Source of the DNA: JAWODU01 sp046483125
GTDB taxonomy: Bacteria > Verrucomicrobiota > Kiritimatiellia > UBA8416 > JAWODU01
Assembly (NCBI GenBank): GCA_046483125.1
Contig: JAWODU010000027.1
Span: 1 to 63,500, forward strand
DNA length: 63,500 nt
Reading direction: 5' to 3'
The notes under the pieces were generated by a model, which worked only from the letters and a program-made list of their open reading frames with translations, searched no databases and was not told where the DNA came from. The number at the start of each line of letters is the position of its first letter. Position 1 is the stretch's first letter. A program made the translations under genes and the position numbers. Of this stretch, positions 7,954-18,400 are shown one piece after another.

Positions 7954-8937
7954 CTACCCGCCCCACGTTGAAGGGTCCTTTGCGAGCCGGACGAATTCGT
8001 CGCACATGGCCTCGATGGCTTCATCGGTGTGGCCTGCTCCGGCGGGATCCGGGTACCACTTGGGGATAAAGCCGCCCCGGGGGCGGCCGAGGCGGCGGAC
8101 CATATCGCGGCAGTAGGCGCGTATCTCATCCGGGTTGCCGCGCGCCATGGTGTTCTGGATATCCACGGGGGAATAGAAAGCGATCCGGCCGCCGAACCGT
8201 TCCCCGAGCTGTTCGAGCCCCATGTTTTCCTGTTGATCCATCTGAATCACTTCCAGTCCCGCGTCAATCATGTCGTCGAGGACATCGACGATATAGCCGC
8301 ACGAATGCAGAATGGTGTGGAGTCCCGCCTCGCGGGCGGCGCCCCACACGCGGGAATAGCGGGGTTTCCACAGAGCGCGCCATTTTTCCGGATCGATCAT
8401 AAGTCGATCCTGAAGTCCCCAGTCGTCCATACTGATAATGGCGTCCACGTCATACGCCGCGTAACGTTCGATCGCGTAGAGGTTGATATCGACCAGTATG
8501 TCTATGAGGCGGCACAGTTCATCCGGACCGGTGTGAATGTCCATCCACGCGTTCTGCAGGCCGCGGATGAAGTGGATGCGTTCAAAGAGACTGGTGGCTG
8601 TGGCAACGAGGAACCTGTCGCCGGCTTCCTCGCGTGCGCGCTTCACGCCTTCCCATCGGCGTTCTTCGCGGATGTCGGGCACATTCAGTTTGCCAAGATC
8701 GGCCCAGTGCTCCAGAGGGGATTCGACGACCTCGCCCAGCTTGCAAAGTCCGATGTTGCGCCAGAGACAACCCCACTCGTCGCGTTCTTCGGTGAAGTCG
8801 CCGTACGGCCGATGGTCCGGGTGGGGATCCGCGCATGTGGAGGCGAAGTCACTGCCCCAGCTATCGGGAAGATTAAACGGCAGTCGCGGAGGCGATTGGA
8901 ACGTAATCGCGGAATGGACGATTTCGCGCGGTGTCAT
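7954..8937 (-). CDS. uroporphyrinogen decarboxylase-like (URO-D fold) protein
   Basis: A protein of 327 residues beginning with M-T-P-R-E-I-V-H-S-A-I-T-F, a usual start of this family. The URO-D TIM barrel is seen in D-A-I-I-S-M-D-D-W-G (mid-protein), H-S-C-G-Y-I (metal/cofactor-binding HSCG) and the C-terminal G-G-F-I-P-K-W. In PVC bacteria and Firmicutes many members are not haem enzymes but corrinoid-dependent methyltransferases or proteins of unknown substrate encoded beside carbohydrate genes. The lack of other haem genes here and the glycosidase neighbours argue for the latter. It stands alone on the minus strand, convergent with the exopolysaccharide operon. Confidence 0.82.
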   Translation of the reverse strand: MTPREIVHSAITFQSPPRLPFNLPDSWGSDFASTCADPHPDHRPYGDFTEERDEWGCLWRNIGLCKLGEVVESPLEHWADLGKLNVPDIREERRWEGVKRAREEAGDRFLVATATSLFERIHFIRGLQNAWMDIHTGPDELCRLIDILVDINLYAIERYAAYDVDAIISMDDWGLQDRLMIDPEKWRALWKPRYSRVWGAAREAGLHTILHSCGYIVDVLDDMIDAGLEVIQMDQQENMGLEQLGERFGGRIAFYSPVDIQNTMARGNPDEIRAYCRDMVRRLGRPRGGFIPKWYPDPAGAGHTDEAIEAMCDEFVRLAKDPSTWGG

Positions 8938-9072
8938 GACGGGAAAGATAACGTGTCATGCGCCGTCTCGCAAGCGGGGGATCGCGTCCGGCGAGGCGGG
9001 GCTCCCGTGTTTTCCCGGTATAAAGCTCTGAACGCTTGACACAATCGGGGCGCGCCTCGACACTCTGGGGCC

Positions 9073-10929
9073 ATGGCGAATACACTGTACGTAAGCGTGA
9101 ATGGGTCGGACGCTGAGACCGGCACGGATAAACCGCTGGCCAGTCTGTCGGCCGCACTGGAGCGATCGAGGCAAACGGGCATCAAGAGGATAGTTGTCGG
9201 CCCCGGCCGCTACTTCGACGTCGGTCTCGTGCTGAAACCGGAGGATTCCGGTCTGACCATCACGGGCAGTGGTGAAGGCCGGACCATTCTTTACGGCGGA
9301 TGCAAGGTCGAGAACTGGCAGAAGGATGGTCATTTCCTGTTCGCGGAACTGCCCGGAATAAGCGCGAGGGATTGGGATTTCCGGGCTTTTGTTGTAAATG
9401 ACAGGCTCTGTCCCCGCGCGCGCGTACCCGAAACCGGAACTTTTCAGCACCTGAGCGAGTTTGACGTCCGCTGGCTGAGCACCACCGATGGAGGATGGGA
9501 ACGCAGGCCCACGGAATACGAGCTGACACACATGCGATACGGACCGGAGGATCTGGATCCATGGCTCGACGTGAACAACGCCGAACTGACGATATTCCAT
9601 TGCTGGGATGAATCGCTCGTGGGCCTCTCTGAGGTGAACCGGGAAGAACACGAACTTGCTTTTCGCAACCCGTCCCATCATCCGCCGGGCGGCTTCGCGG
9701 GTTCGCACGAGCAGGCAAGGACCTATGTCGTCTGGAACGTGCGGGAGGGCATGAAAAAGCCCGGGCAGTGGTACCTTGACAGATCCGCCGGAAGGCTTGT
9801 CTACTGGCCGTTGCCGAGTGAGACGGCGGAAAATATATTGGCCGTTGCCCCGACAACGGGGTCCATCATCAGGCTCGCCGGGACGGAGAGTGAACCGATC
9901 ACAGATGTCACAATCAGCGGCCTGACGCTGTCGGCAACAACCACGCCCCTTCTGGCGGCCGGCTACGGAGGTAATGTTTATCCGGGAGCGATCGACGGCG
10001 GTCATTTACGCGGATGCACGTTTTCCGATCTGGATATCCGGGCGGTCGGCGGTCACGGCATTCGCATATTCCGGTTCACGGATCTGGATGTGTCCCGGTG
10101 TCACGTCCATCACACCGGCACGGGCGGGATCTACTGCCGGAGTCGAGGTGACGGTCTGACCGTGCGCGAAAACTACGTTCACGATGTGGGACTGCTATTT
10201 CCAAGCGGCATAGGAATCAGCTGTAGCGCGCGACATCTGGTGATTCAGCATAACCGCATTCACGATACTACTTATTCCGGTCTTGTATCCGGGGGTTCCC
10301 CGGAAGGCGACATTTCGTACAACCGGTTCGAGCGCGTGATGACAGCTCTGCGGGACGGAGCCGCGATATATATCTTTGCCGGCCGCAGAATGCGGATTCA
10401 CCGCAATGTGGTTCGTGATATCGACAGCCAGCTCGGGCACGGCTACTACCTTGATGAACGGAGTGAGGGCTGTATTGTTGAGAATAATCTTGCCGTGAAC
10501 TGTCCGTGGCCCTCTCACAATCATATGGCAAAGGACTGCACGATCAGGAACAACGTGTTCATCAGCAATGGGCCAATGAACGTCAGTCTTCTCAGGTGCC
10601 GGGACTTCACGTTCGAAAGAAATGTATTGAAGGCGCGGGAACAGGTCTCGTTTACGGGTCCGCCAAATGCCTTCGCGAAAATGCAGGACAACGTGATATT
10701 CAGCGGGGAAGGCAGGTACGTTCGAGCGGTTACCGGCATGGAGAATTACGTGAACGTGAAGGAGGAGGAATTTGAGGCCGTTGATGGAACGGTTCTGAGG
10801 GATCCGATGATAGAGGATTCGTCCTCGGAGCATATCAGCTACCTTCCCGAAAGCCCGGTGTCGGAGCTTGGAATCAAGCCCCACGACTTTTCAGGAGCAG
10901 GGCGGCTGAAAACGCGCCGCGTTAGCTGA
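9073..10929 (+). CDS. right-handed parallel beta-helix protein (GH141/polysaccharide-lyase-like)
   Basis: A protein of 618 residues. The N-terminus N-T-L-Y-V-S-V-N-G-S-D-A-E-T-G-T and P-L-A-S-L-S-A-A-L is the typical entry of secreted-type beta-helix enzymes. The middle (about 275-560) is built of short repeats with the H-x-N-x-I/V-x-D signature, such as R-E-N-Y-V-H-D-V-G, Q-H-N-R-I-H-D-T and H-R-N-V-V-R-D-I. The segment Q-W-Y-L-D-R-S-A-G-R-L-V-Y-W-P-L-P resembles GH141-type proteins, though I cannot identify catalytic residues. No signal peptide is apparent, so the protein may be cytoplasmic. Three more carbohydrate-related genes follow on the same strand. Confidence 0.75.
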   Translation: MANTLYVSVNGSDAETGTDKPLASLSAALERSRQTGIKRIVVGPGRYFDVGLVLKPEDSGLTITGSGEGRTILYGGCKVENWQKDGHFLFAELPGISARDWDFRAFVVNDRLCPRARVPETGTFQHLSEFDVRWLSTTDGGWERRPTEYELTHMRYGPEDLDPWLDVNNAELTIFHCWDESLVGLSEVNREEHELAFRNPSHHPPGGFAGSHEQARTYVVWNVREGMKKPGQWYLDRSAGRLVYWPLPSETAENILAVAPTTGSIIRLAGTESEPITDVTISGLTLSATTTPLLAAGYGGNVYPGAIDGGHLRGCTFSDLDIRAVGGHGIRIFRFTDLDVSRCHVHHTGTGGIYCRSRGDGLTVRENYVHDVGLLFPSGIGISCSARHLVIQHNRIHDTTYSGLVSGGSPEGDISYNRFERVMTALRDGAAIYIFAGRRMRIHRNVVRDIDSQLGHGYYLDERSEGCIVENNLAVNCPWPSHNHMAKDCTIRNNVFISNGPMNVSLLRCRDFTFERNVLKAREQVSFTGPPNAFAKMQDNVIFSGEGRYVRAVTGMENYVNVKEEEFEAVDGTVLRDPMIEDSSSEHISYLPESPVSELGIKPHDFSGAGRLKTRRVS

Positions 10930-10964
10930 GAAGAGCATTTCATCCGGAAGGGAGGAGTCCACTC

Positions 10965-13043
10965 ATGAAGAAGCTGAAATGCAGGATCAGTGTTGATGTA
11001 AAGCCTTTTGAATCCGTCGCCGGAGCGGCCGGGGCAGAGAAGAGGGTCGAGTGGCACAGGGGCGGACCGAAATCAACTGCCTGCACGCTGGGGTATGCCG
11101 CAAAGGAGCTGGCTTCACACTTGCGGCAGATCGGACGTCGACTCGATATTCCTGCGAGCGTCACGTGGAGCAGTAAGAAGACACCCGGAGTTCTCAGAAT
11201 CCAGCTTGGTGTTGTTTCCGCATCGGCCGGCTTCGTTCCCGCCGTTCCCGTTTCTCTGAGCAGGCGTCTTGCGGATCCGCAGTCTTTTGCCATTCGGGCC
11301 ATGGGCACAAGGTCCGACCCCGTGATTCAGATATGCGGCGGATCGCGGACGGGACTCCTCTACGGCGTTTACTCATACCTCGAGTGGCTCGGGTTCCGGT
11401 GGCTCGATTTCGATGACCGGGAGGCATCACTGAAGTTTCGCGGCTGTCTGTGGAGGAAGTCGCTCAAGGTCATTGATAAACCCGACTTTCCTCTGCGCGG
11501 ATTCCATACGGGACAGCGGCGTGCATCGAAGAAGTTGCTCGTGTGGTGCGCGAGGAACAGGGTCAATTACTACGGACGGCAGGATGATCTCTGGCCGCTC
11601 CAGCGCAAGCTGGGAATGTTTCTGTCCGCGGAAGGCCACATTTTTCACCGAATCTTCGATCCCGGTAAGAAGACGGGGCGGGGCAAGACATTGTTCGATA
11701 AACATCCGGACTGGTTTTGTCTGCGTGACGGGAAACGACAACCTCTTGTCGGCCGACCGTGTCTCGGTAACCGCGAAGCAGTGGCTTACCTGATTGAGGA
11801 ATGGATCAAGGCGTACCGCTCCTTCCTGCCCTGTGTGGATGCCGTCCGGCTATGGCCGCAGGACTTCTGGGACCAGTGGTGTGAATGCGATAAATGTCGA
11901 CGACTGGGTTCCCGAAGCGATCAGTTACTCCGTATAGCCCACGCGGTGCGCCGCAGGCTGGACAAGGAGAGAAGTTCGCCTGGCGACGGACGAGACACAA
12001 AGATTTTCATCTGCGCCTACGGCGGATCGGGGACCCTGGATCCTCCGGAATCAGCGCTTCCCCGCGGTTTCGATAAGAAGGGTGTGGTAGTCGAGTATTT
12101 CCCGATCAACCGATGCTATAACCACTCGCTGGAGGATCCGCGCTGTACCGAGATCAACAGGCGATACAGGAATACACTGTCCGGTTGGCGCCGCACGGGT
12201 CTTCCGCTGATCATGGGCGAGTACTACAACGTGAGTATGAATGTCAACCTGGCAATGGGGTTCAACCGCGTTATGGATGCCGATCTGAAGGCCTATGCTC
12301 GCATGAAGCTCGACGGCGTTCATTACATGCATGTTCCACAGCAGACATGGGGGCCGCGTGCATTGACGCAGTGGCAGTTTGCGCGACAGCTGTGGTGCGC
12401 CGCAGAACCGGGGAGAAGAATCAGGAACGCCTACCTGAAAAGACGGTACGGGGACCTGGCGGATCGGGCCAGGAAAGCTTACGACGATCTCGAACGGGCC
12501 ACGGGCAATATCAATCTTCTGACCAGTTGGATCGACGCCTCCGTGGTCATCAGGCTGAGGCGCCTTTTCTGTCATACGTATATGGGCGATCTCAGCACAC
12601 AGAATCTGTTCGTGCTCGATCACTTCGACCTGTTTGACCGTGAAGAAACAGTGCCCGGGTACGGGGTTGGGAGTCTTCAAGCCATGGTCCGGCTTCTTAA
12701 TCGTTCGAAGAAGCAATTTGTGTCGCTCCGGAAGCGTGCGGATACACCGGCATTGTGCAAGGTTCTTCGGGACGACGCCTTACTCCTTGGGTACACGTGC
12801 GAGTTTGTTCAGCTCAATTACCGGCTCGCGCTTTACTGGTTCTATGCTAAGGAACAAGGTGCGTCCTCCGGGCAGGCGCGCCTGCATCTCCGGAAGGCCC
12901 GCTCATCCTGCAGGAAGCTGGACAAGCTGGTAACTGACGGACTTGACATCGGTCATCGCGCTCTCGCGACGACCCACATCGACGATTTACTTTGCTCCAT
13001 CCAGCCGGAAAGCGGTCTGGACCGCGTCACACACTCCAAGTAG
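10965..13043 (+). CDS. DUF4838/alpha-glucuronidase-like protein
   Basis: A protein of 692 residues with a clear GGGAGGAG ribosome-binding site before the ATG. The N-terminal region (residues 20-150) resembles the alpha-glucuronidase N-terminal-like domain, including A-A-K-E-L-A-S-H-L-R and T-G-L-L-Y-G-V-Y-S-Y-L-E. The central part matches the DUF4838 pattern: F-P-L-R-G-F-H at about 181, R-L-W-P-Q-D with W-C-E-C-D-K-C-R-R-L, and Y-Y-N-V-S-M-N with W-G-P-R-A. Such proteins are thought to act on uronic-acid-containing glycans, but activity is largely untested. No signal peptide is visible. It lies 35 bases after the beta-helix gene and is probably co-transcribed with it. Confidence 0.75.
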   Translation: MKKLKCRISVDVKPFESVAGAAGAEKRVEWHRGGPKSTACTLGYAAKELASHLRQIGRRLDIPASVTWSSKKTPGVLRIQLGVVSASAGFVPAVPVSLSRRLADPQSFAIRAMGTRSDPVIQICGGSRTGLLYGVYSYLEWLGFRWLDFDDREASLKFRGCLWRKSLKVIDKPDFPLRGFHTGQRRASKKLLVWCARNRVNYYGRQDDLWPLQRKLGMFLSAEGHIFHRIFDPGKKTGRGKTLFDKHPDWFCLRDGKRQPLVGRPCLGNREAVAYLIEEWIKAYRSFLPCVDAVRLWPQDFWDQWCECDKCRRLGSRSDQLLRIAHAVRRRLDKERSSPGDGRDTKIFICAYGGSGTLDPPESALPRGFDKKGVVVEYFPINRCYNHSLEDPRCTEINRRYRNTLSGWRRTGLPLIMGEYYNVSMNVNLAMGFNRVMDADLKAYARMKLDGVHYMHVPQQTWGPRALTQWQFARQLWCAAEPGRRIRNAYLKRRYGDLADRARKAYDDLERATGNINLLTSWIDASVVIRLRRLFCHTYMGDLSTQNLFVLDHFDLFDREETVPGYGVGSLQAMVRLLNRSKKQFVSLRKRADTPALCKVLRDDALLLGYTCEFVQLNYRLALYWFYAKEQGASSGQARLHLRKARSSCRKLDKLVTDGLDIGHRALATTHIDDLLCSIQPESGLDRVTHSK

Positions 13044-13055
13044 ACTTTTCAAACC

Positions 13056-14516
13056 ATGTTGAAGCAGAAGAGAACACTCTACGCTTTCGAATCCGACGCG
13101 TTGGAGGAAACCGCCAATCTCACCCTCTGTCTCAAGGAGCCTGCCCCCGACCCGGACAACCCCGTTGTGCCGCTGGGGGCGAACGGCGAGCCGGATGAAG
13201 ACAAACTCTGCTACACCGCATCCGTCGACCGTCGAGGCGAAGGCTACGGTATGTGGTACCAGGCACAGGACAGTCGGCGCCGTCTGACCCGATGCTTCGC
13301 CTCGAGCCTCGACGGCTTCGAATGGAAGAAGCACGGAGTTATCGGCGAAGGACTGTTCAACACCCTGGGCAACAGCTTCAATGTGTACAACGACGAAGAT
13401 CGTTTTCTTGCGCCTCTCACTTCGCTCGGGACCGATCCATCGATCGATCCCGCTTACGCGGCACTGCAGGCGGAAGATGTCCCCGACGAGCGGCGCAAGA
13501 CTGCAATCGAAAACTCACTGGCAAAAAGCGGACGATGCGGGGTAACCACGTTCGTGGGTATAGCGACGAGCGATGACGGACTTGACTGGAAACTTCCGCC
13601 GCGGACACCGCGTCTGCCCATGATGCTCGAAGCTCCGTGGATCTACCGGTTCCGGGGCCACTACATCATGAACGCCCAGACCCACGGCGCCTGGTTCGAT
13701 CCGCCGGTGTCCGGCGTACGGCGTGTGGCGTTTTTCACAAGCGATGACCTGGTCAACTGGAAACTCCAGCCCGGGTACATGAAGAACACGGCGCATGAAG
13801 CCATCAAGGGCATGACGCATGTAGGCGTCGTGCCGATCAAACGCATCGATGAACGACTGCTCATAGGACTGGGCGGACGATTCGACGACGAGCCCGAGTT
13901 GCCGCAACAGCATTTTGAGGTTACGCTTCTGTATTCGACCGACGGATTGGACTGGAAGCCCATGGTCCCCCAAGTCGAAAGAAGAAACTGGATCCGGCGC
14001 GGCCGGCCCGGTGAATGGGATTTCGGCGGGGTAACCGGCATGGGAATGACGGAGAAGGGGGACCGGGCCGCCGCATATTACAGCGGCACAACAATCGGGA
14101 ACGGCAGTCACGCCTTTCCTCCGTACGATCCGGGCCCGTGCCGGGTCGGCCGGGTATGTTTTACGCGTGATCGTTTCGCTGCGCTTCAACCGGCCGTCGG
14201 ATGGAACGCCATCTTCGAGCACGCGCAGGCCGGCGGCGCGTCGGGTTCATTAATGACGAAGCCGATCGAGCTCTCGACGGATCGACCTCTTACGCTGAAC
14301 CTGGAGATTCCTGACGGGGCGGGGGCGGAGGTGAAAGTCGAAGTGTTAAGCTCTGGGGGTACGGTATGTGACTCCGCGAAGGTGCAGGAGGGCGGTGTCG
14401 GAGTACCGGTGCCGCTGGAGAAACCGGCGCCGCGGGAGCCTGTGCGTCTCCGTCTCACGCTGAGCGGTGGTACTGCGCCAGACCGCGTGCCGCGCCTGTT
14501 TGCAATTGAATACTAA
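13056..14516 (+). CDS. beta-propeller glycosidase-like protein (GH32/GH43 superfamily fold)
   Basis: A protein of 486 residues, 12 bases after the DUF4838-like gene. It shows repeated five-bladed propeller signatures: G-M-W-Y-Q-A with A-S-S-L-D-G-F-E-W, A-T-S-D-D-G-L-D-W, F-F-T-S-D-D-L-V-N-W and L-Y-S-T-D-G-L-D-W-K-P. The aspartate-containing D-G-x-x-W motifs are common to GH32/GH43/GH130-like folds. The C-terminal 90 residues form a beta-sandwich-like tail. There is no signal peptide. The exact family and substrate cannot be assigned from sequence alone. It ends 25 bases before a broken oligogalacturonate-lyase-like gene. Confidence 0.7.
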   Translation: MLKQKRTLYAFESDALEETANLTLCLKEPAPDPDNPVVPLGANGEPDEDKLCYTASVDRRGEGYGMWYQAQDSRRRLTRCFASSLDGFEWKKHGVIGEGLFNTLGNSFNVYNDEDRFLAPLTSLGTDPSIDPAYAALQAEDVPDERRKTAIENSLAKSGRCGVTTFVGIATSDDGLDWKLPPRTPRLPMMLEAPWIYRFRGHYIMNAQTHGAWFDPPVSGVRRVAFFTSDDLVNWKLQPGYMKNTAHEAIKGMTHVGVVPIKRIDERLLIGLGGRFDDEPELPQQHFEVTLLYSTDGLDWKPMVPQVERRNWIRRGRPGEWDFGGVTGMGMTEKGDRAAAYYSGTTIGNGSHAFPPYDPGPCRVGRVCFTRDRFAALQPAVGWNAIFEHAQAGGASGSLMTKPIELSTDRPLTLNLEIPDGAGAEVKVEVLSSGGTVCDSAKVQEGGVGVPVPLEKPAPREPVRLRLTLSGGTAPDRVPRLFAIEY

Positions 14517-14541
14517 TGGAATAACTCAGAAGGGAATTACC

Positions 14542-15406
14542 ATGGATTTATCGAAGCATTCGCTTTTCGCATCTCATACCGACCCCGGGTCCGGTGTTGT
14601 CAGCTAACTGCTCGACAAACGCGTCGCGCCGCACCAGCAGGGCTTCTACTTCGTCAACGACAGCATGTCGGCCGATGCCCGATACCTGTGGCTTTACTGC
14701 TTCTTCCCTCCTTCAGACGGAAAGACCCTTGCCGTCGCCGACCTCGAAAAGGGTACCGTCAACGAGTTCCGTGAAACCCAGTTCACGGGTGAGTCACCCT
14801 ATGTGACTCCCGAGACCGGCGAGGTGTACTGGGGGTGCGGGCCTGCGGTTTACCATCGCGGACCCGATCCCGACAGCTCGATCGAGATGATAAACCGTAT
14901 TCCCGAAGAAATAATTGCGGGACGCAGGATGGCAAGAATCGCGACACACCTGACGCGTTCGGCCGACGGCAAAGAGTTCTTTGTCGATGCCGCCATAGGC
15001 ATGGAGTCGGTCTTCGGTTCACTGCCGCTGGACGGAAGTGACTACCGGTTCTGGTACAGGTTCAACTTCAGTCACAACCACGCCCAGTTCAGTCCGACGG
15101 ATCCCGATATGGTTCTCTTCGCGATGGAACACCACAGGGACCAGCACCCTGTTTGCGGGCGACGCCAACAGGCGGTTCTATCGGGGATGTCCCAACACGG
15201 TGAACTTCCTCAACAGGAATACCGGCAAGTCGGTTCAAATAGCATCACATGAGGAAACGGGCGGCATTGTCGGCAGGAACTATCACATCGACCCGCATCC
15301 CCGGTTCTGCGCAAACGACACTTTCGTGGTCTACACCACAACCGTGAGGGGTCATGTCGACGTAGCCCTGGTTCCTGTCTCCGACCTGATTTCACGCACT
15401 CAGTAG
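14542..15406 (+). pseudogene. oligogalacturonate-lyase-like protein, disrupted
   Basis: A degraded paralogue of the intact gene at 35608-36738. The ATG at 14542 (after GAAGGGAATTACC) opens a frame starting M-D-L-S-K-H-S-L-F-A, matching the paralogue's K-S-S-L-F-T. An in-frame TAA at 14605-14607 interrupts it after 21 codons. The same frame then continues cleanly with the matching R-V-A-P-x-Q-x-x-F-Y-F-V-N-D, T-H-L-T-R-S-A-D-G-K-E and N-H-A-Q-F-S-P-T-D-P-D-M segments. Near 15140-15165 about 90-100 residues are missing relative to the paralogue and the frame shifts; the C-terminus resumes in another frame with F-Y-R-G...V-N-F-L-N-R-N-T-G-K and Y-H-I-D-P-H-P-R-F. Confidence 0.85.
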
Positions 15407-15450
15407 ACGGCTCTACGGCCCTTTTCCGTACGCTGGCTTGACGGCCACTT

Positions 15451-18400
15451 CTACGGGTCCGGAATCATGATGCGGTAGTAGGCTCCAGGCTCAGTACCGG
15501 TATCAGTATGTGTCCATTCCTGGATCGTTCCGGCCGTTCTCGGAACGATTTCCAGGTTGGTCCAGGAACCTTCCATAAGACTTGACCTGTATTGCACCCT
15601 GAAGGGTTCCACAACCCCGTAGTTCGTGCTGCCGTACCATTTCAGCAGAATCTGGTTGGTCTGTTGCTGGATCGTGGAGAACTGCAAACAGGATGCGGTA
15701 TTCGTAGGATCCGTTCCCGCCCGGTACTCCTCCCAGTTCGTCAGACCGTCGGCATCACCGTGGCCGTCCGGTTCCGCACTGGTCGCATCGCCGAAATATG
15801 CCGTTTCCCAGTCGTCCGGAAGACCGTCGCCGTCGGTATCCTCTATGGTATCGGTTACTGTCACAACCAGGTTTGTGGTATCGGTGTTGGAGCCGTCGTA
15901 GACCGTGAGCACAACCGTATATGTGCCCGGATTATCAAATGTGTGGCTCGGATTCTGTTCCGTGGAGTCCGTAACGGCATCGTTATTGAAATCCCAGGCG
16001 AAAGTGTAGCCTTCGCCAAGGCTGGCGTTCAGCTCCAGTTCGGCAAGCTGTACCGAGTTGGCGGAACCGGGATTGTACACACTGTCGATCTGTAAGCGGT
16101 AAATGTTCCAATCGCCGGGGTTGGAGCATGTGTAGCTGTTGGTCTGAAATCGCGAAGAAAACACTTCACCCAGTCGCTGATCCACGATCGACCAGTTGGT
16201 TCCGCCGTCGTTCGATCCCAGCAACTGCCAGTCCGACGGATCGCGTTCAGGAGCATCGTTTGCCGATGTAAGCGCATATTCGGTGACCCGCTGGCGGGCA
16301 TTCGTTGCGTACTGGTACTGTATCCAGCTCGATCGGTTGGTGGTATCCGGCGAGAAGTCAAGCCACTTGGTCGTGTGCGAGTTGTCAAAAGCCTTGGGCG
16401 CGCCTTCGCTGGTGCCGTTTGCGCCGCGGGCACTGATGGTGCCGGAGCCGTCGTCCGTGGTGTCGAACTTACCCGTAATCGGGTTGCCGCCGGAAGCACT
16501 GCCCGAGAAAGCCACCGTGAGCGGGGCTTCTCCGCTCAGGACATCGGCATCCGCATCCGCGGCCAGGGGCGAGCCGACGTTGATGGTAACCGTTGCCGGC
16601 GCACTGTCGGTCCAGCCGTCATTCGCGGTGAAGGTGAAACTGTCCTCGCCGGAGTAGCCGTTCGTCGGCGTATAGGTAACAGCGGGGGGCGTTCCGGTCA
16701 CACTGCCGCCCGAGGGCTGTGTCTCAATGGTAAACGTAAGCGGATCGTCATCAGCGTCACTGCCTGTAAGAACGATATCCACAGGCGTTTCGTAGGGCGT
16801 CTGCGCTGTCTTGTTGTCGGCGACGGGCACGCTGTTGGTTCTGACCGTAATCTCGGCAGTGCCGTCTTCGCCTCCTGCCGAAGCCGTAACGGTGTGAGGG
16901 CCGCCGGGAACGGAGCCCGCGGTGAACAGGCCTGAAGCATCGATCGTACCGCCGCCCGAAACAGCCCAGCCGGGGGTCAGGCCCATTGACGCGCCAAACT
17001 GATCAAGAACCACAGCGTCGAACTGCTGAGTCGCAAGCACTTGGATCGAGGCGGTTGCGGGCGATACGGAAACCGTGGTGATGGTCTGGGTAACGGTAAC
17101 TTCCGCGTAGGACGTTGCCGTCAGAAAGTCTTCGTCACGGGCCGTTACGCGCAGACTGTATTCTCCCGGGCCCGAGAACGTAACGGTGTTGCTCTTCGCG
17201 GCATTGCTGAAGTTCTCGCTGAATGTCGGATCGGAAATACCGGCGGGTTTGCTCTTTGTGGACCAGGTATATATAAGGTTCGTCTCGCCCCCGTCATCGG
17301 TCGCCGTAACGGACAGTGACGCCTGAGTGCCGGGTACCGGGTTAGGGCTGCAGGTAACATCCGCTATTTGAGGCGGTTGGTTTACACCCGTACCTACAGT
17401 GAGGAAAACGCCCTGGCTGTTGTTGACATAGGTTCCGGTGACGCCGGGATGAAGCCGGACGGCGCGAACCTGGTACAGCGCGGGGTCGATGGGGCTGGGG
17501 TCCGTCCAGCTTGTGTCGGTAATCGGATCGGTGGTCATGCGGACAAAGCTTCCGTACATATCGGAAGCGCGATAGACGTGATAACCGAGGAACCCGGAAA
17601 GTCCGGCATCTTCCGATGCTGTCCACGAAATCGTGCTGTTGGTACTCGACAGGTTCAAGGGCGGCGCCAGGACATGCATGCGCAGGGCGGGATCGCCGAG
17701 AAACGCCGAATGAACGGTGCCATAGTACCAGCTGTACCCGCTTCGCGAATAGAAATTCCTGAGCACGTCGTCTCCGATGGGATATCCCATGCCCATCAGT
17801 GTGAATTTCCAACTGGGACGGGCTCCCCACACACAGGTCAGGCCGGCGCCGGAACTGGCCAGGGAGGCCCGCATGAAATTGTTCGCCGAATCGTAATCAC
17901 CGAAGTAACTGCCGAAAAACTGCAGAAAGACGGCTTGGGGCGATTGACTCGCAAAATCCGACGTGTTTCCGATTCCGGAACAGCTTGAGTAAGAACCTCC
18001 GCCCGAACCGTAAGCCCACAGGTATGTTTGATTGGCCGTATCGGAAAAGAAATCTCCTTCATATACATTCGTGATTCCCACTAGTGTGCCAAGACGATAA
18101 CCCGACATACCGTAAGTGAAACGCCCGTTGAAGCCGTCCTTGATAAGGCACCGTTCATCGTAAGTCGTTTCCTTGTGCCGAAACGCATGATTCTTGTTGA
18201 GATAACGGCGCAGGAGTTCGGTTTCTGTTTCCGGAAACGTGCTCATCGCCGACATGTCCACGCGCCCCACGGAATAAGCGAGGTTATCCCGAGCACTGGA
18301 AATGACGTATTCCCCCCACAGCTTTCCGTCGCCCGGCTCCATCTTATTGCGGCCGTATCCTGTATAGTATGTCTGTGTATTCGCCAACCAGTTAGTCCGT

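Noticed and set aside
8029..9039. 336-codon plus-strand open frame
   Set aside because: It is the antisense shadow of the uroporphyrinogen-decarboxylase-like gene, which has clear family motifs.
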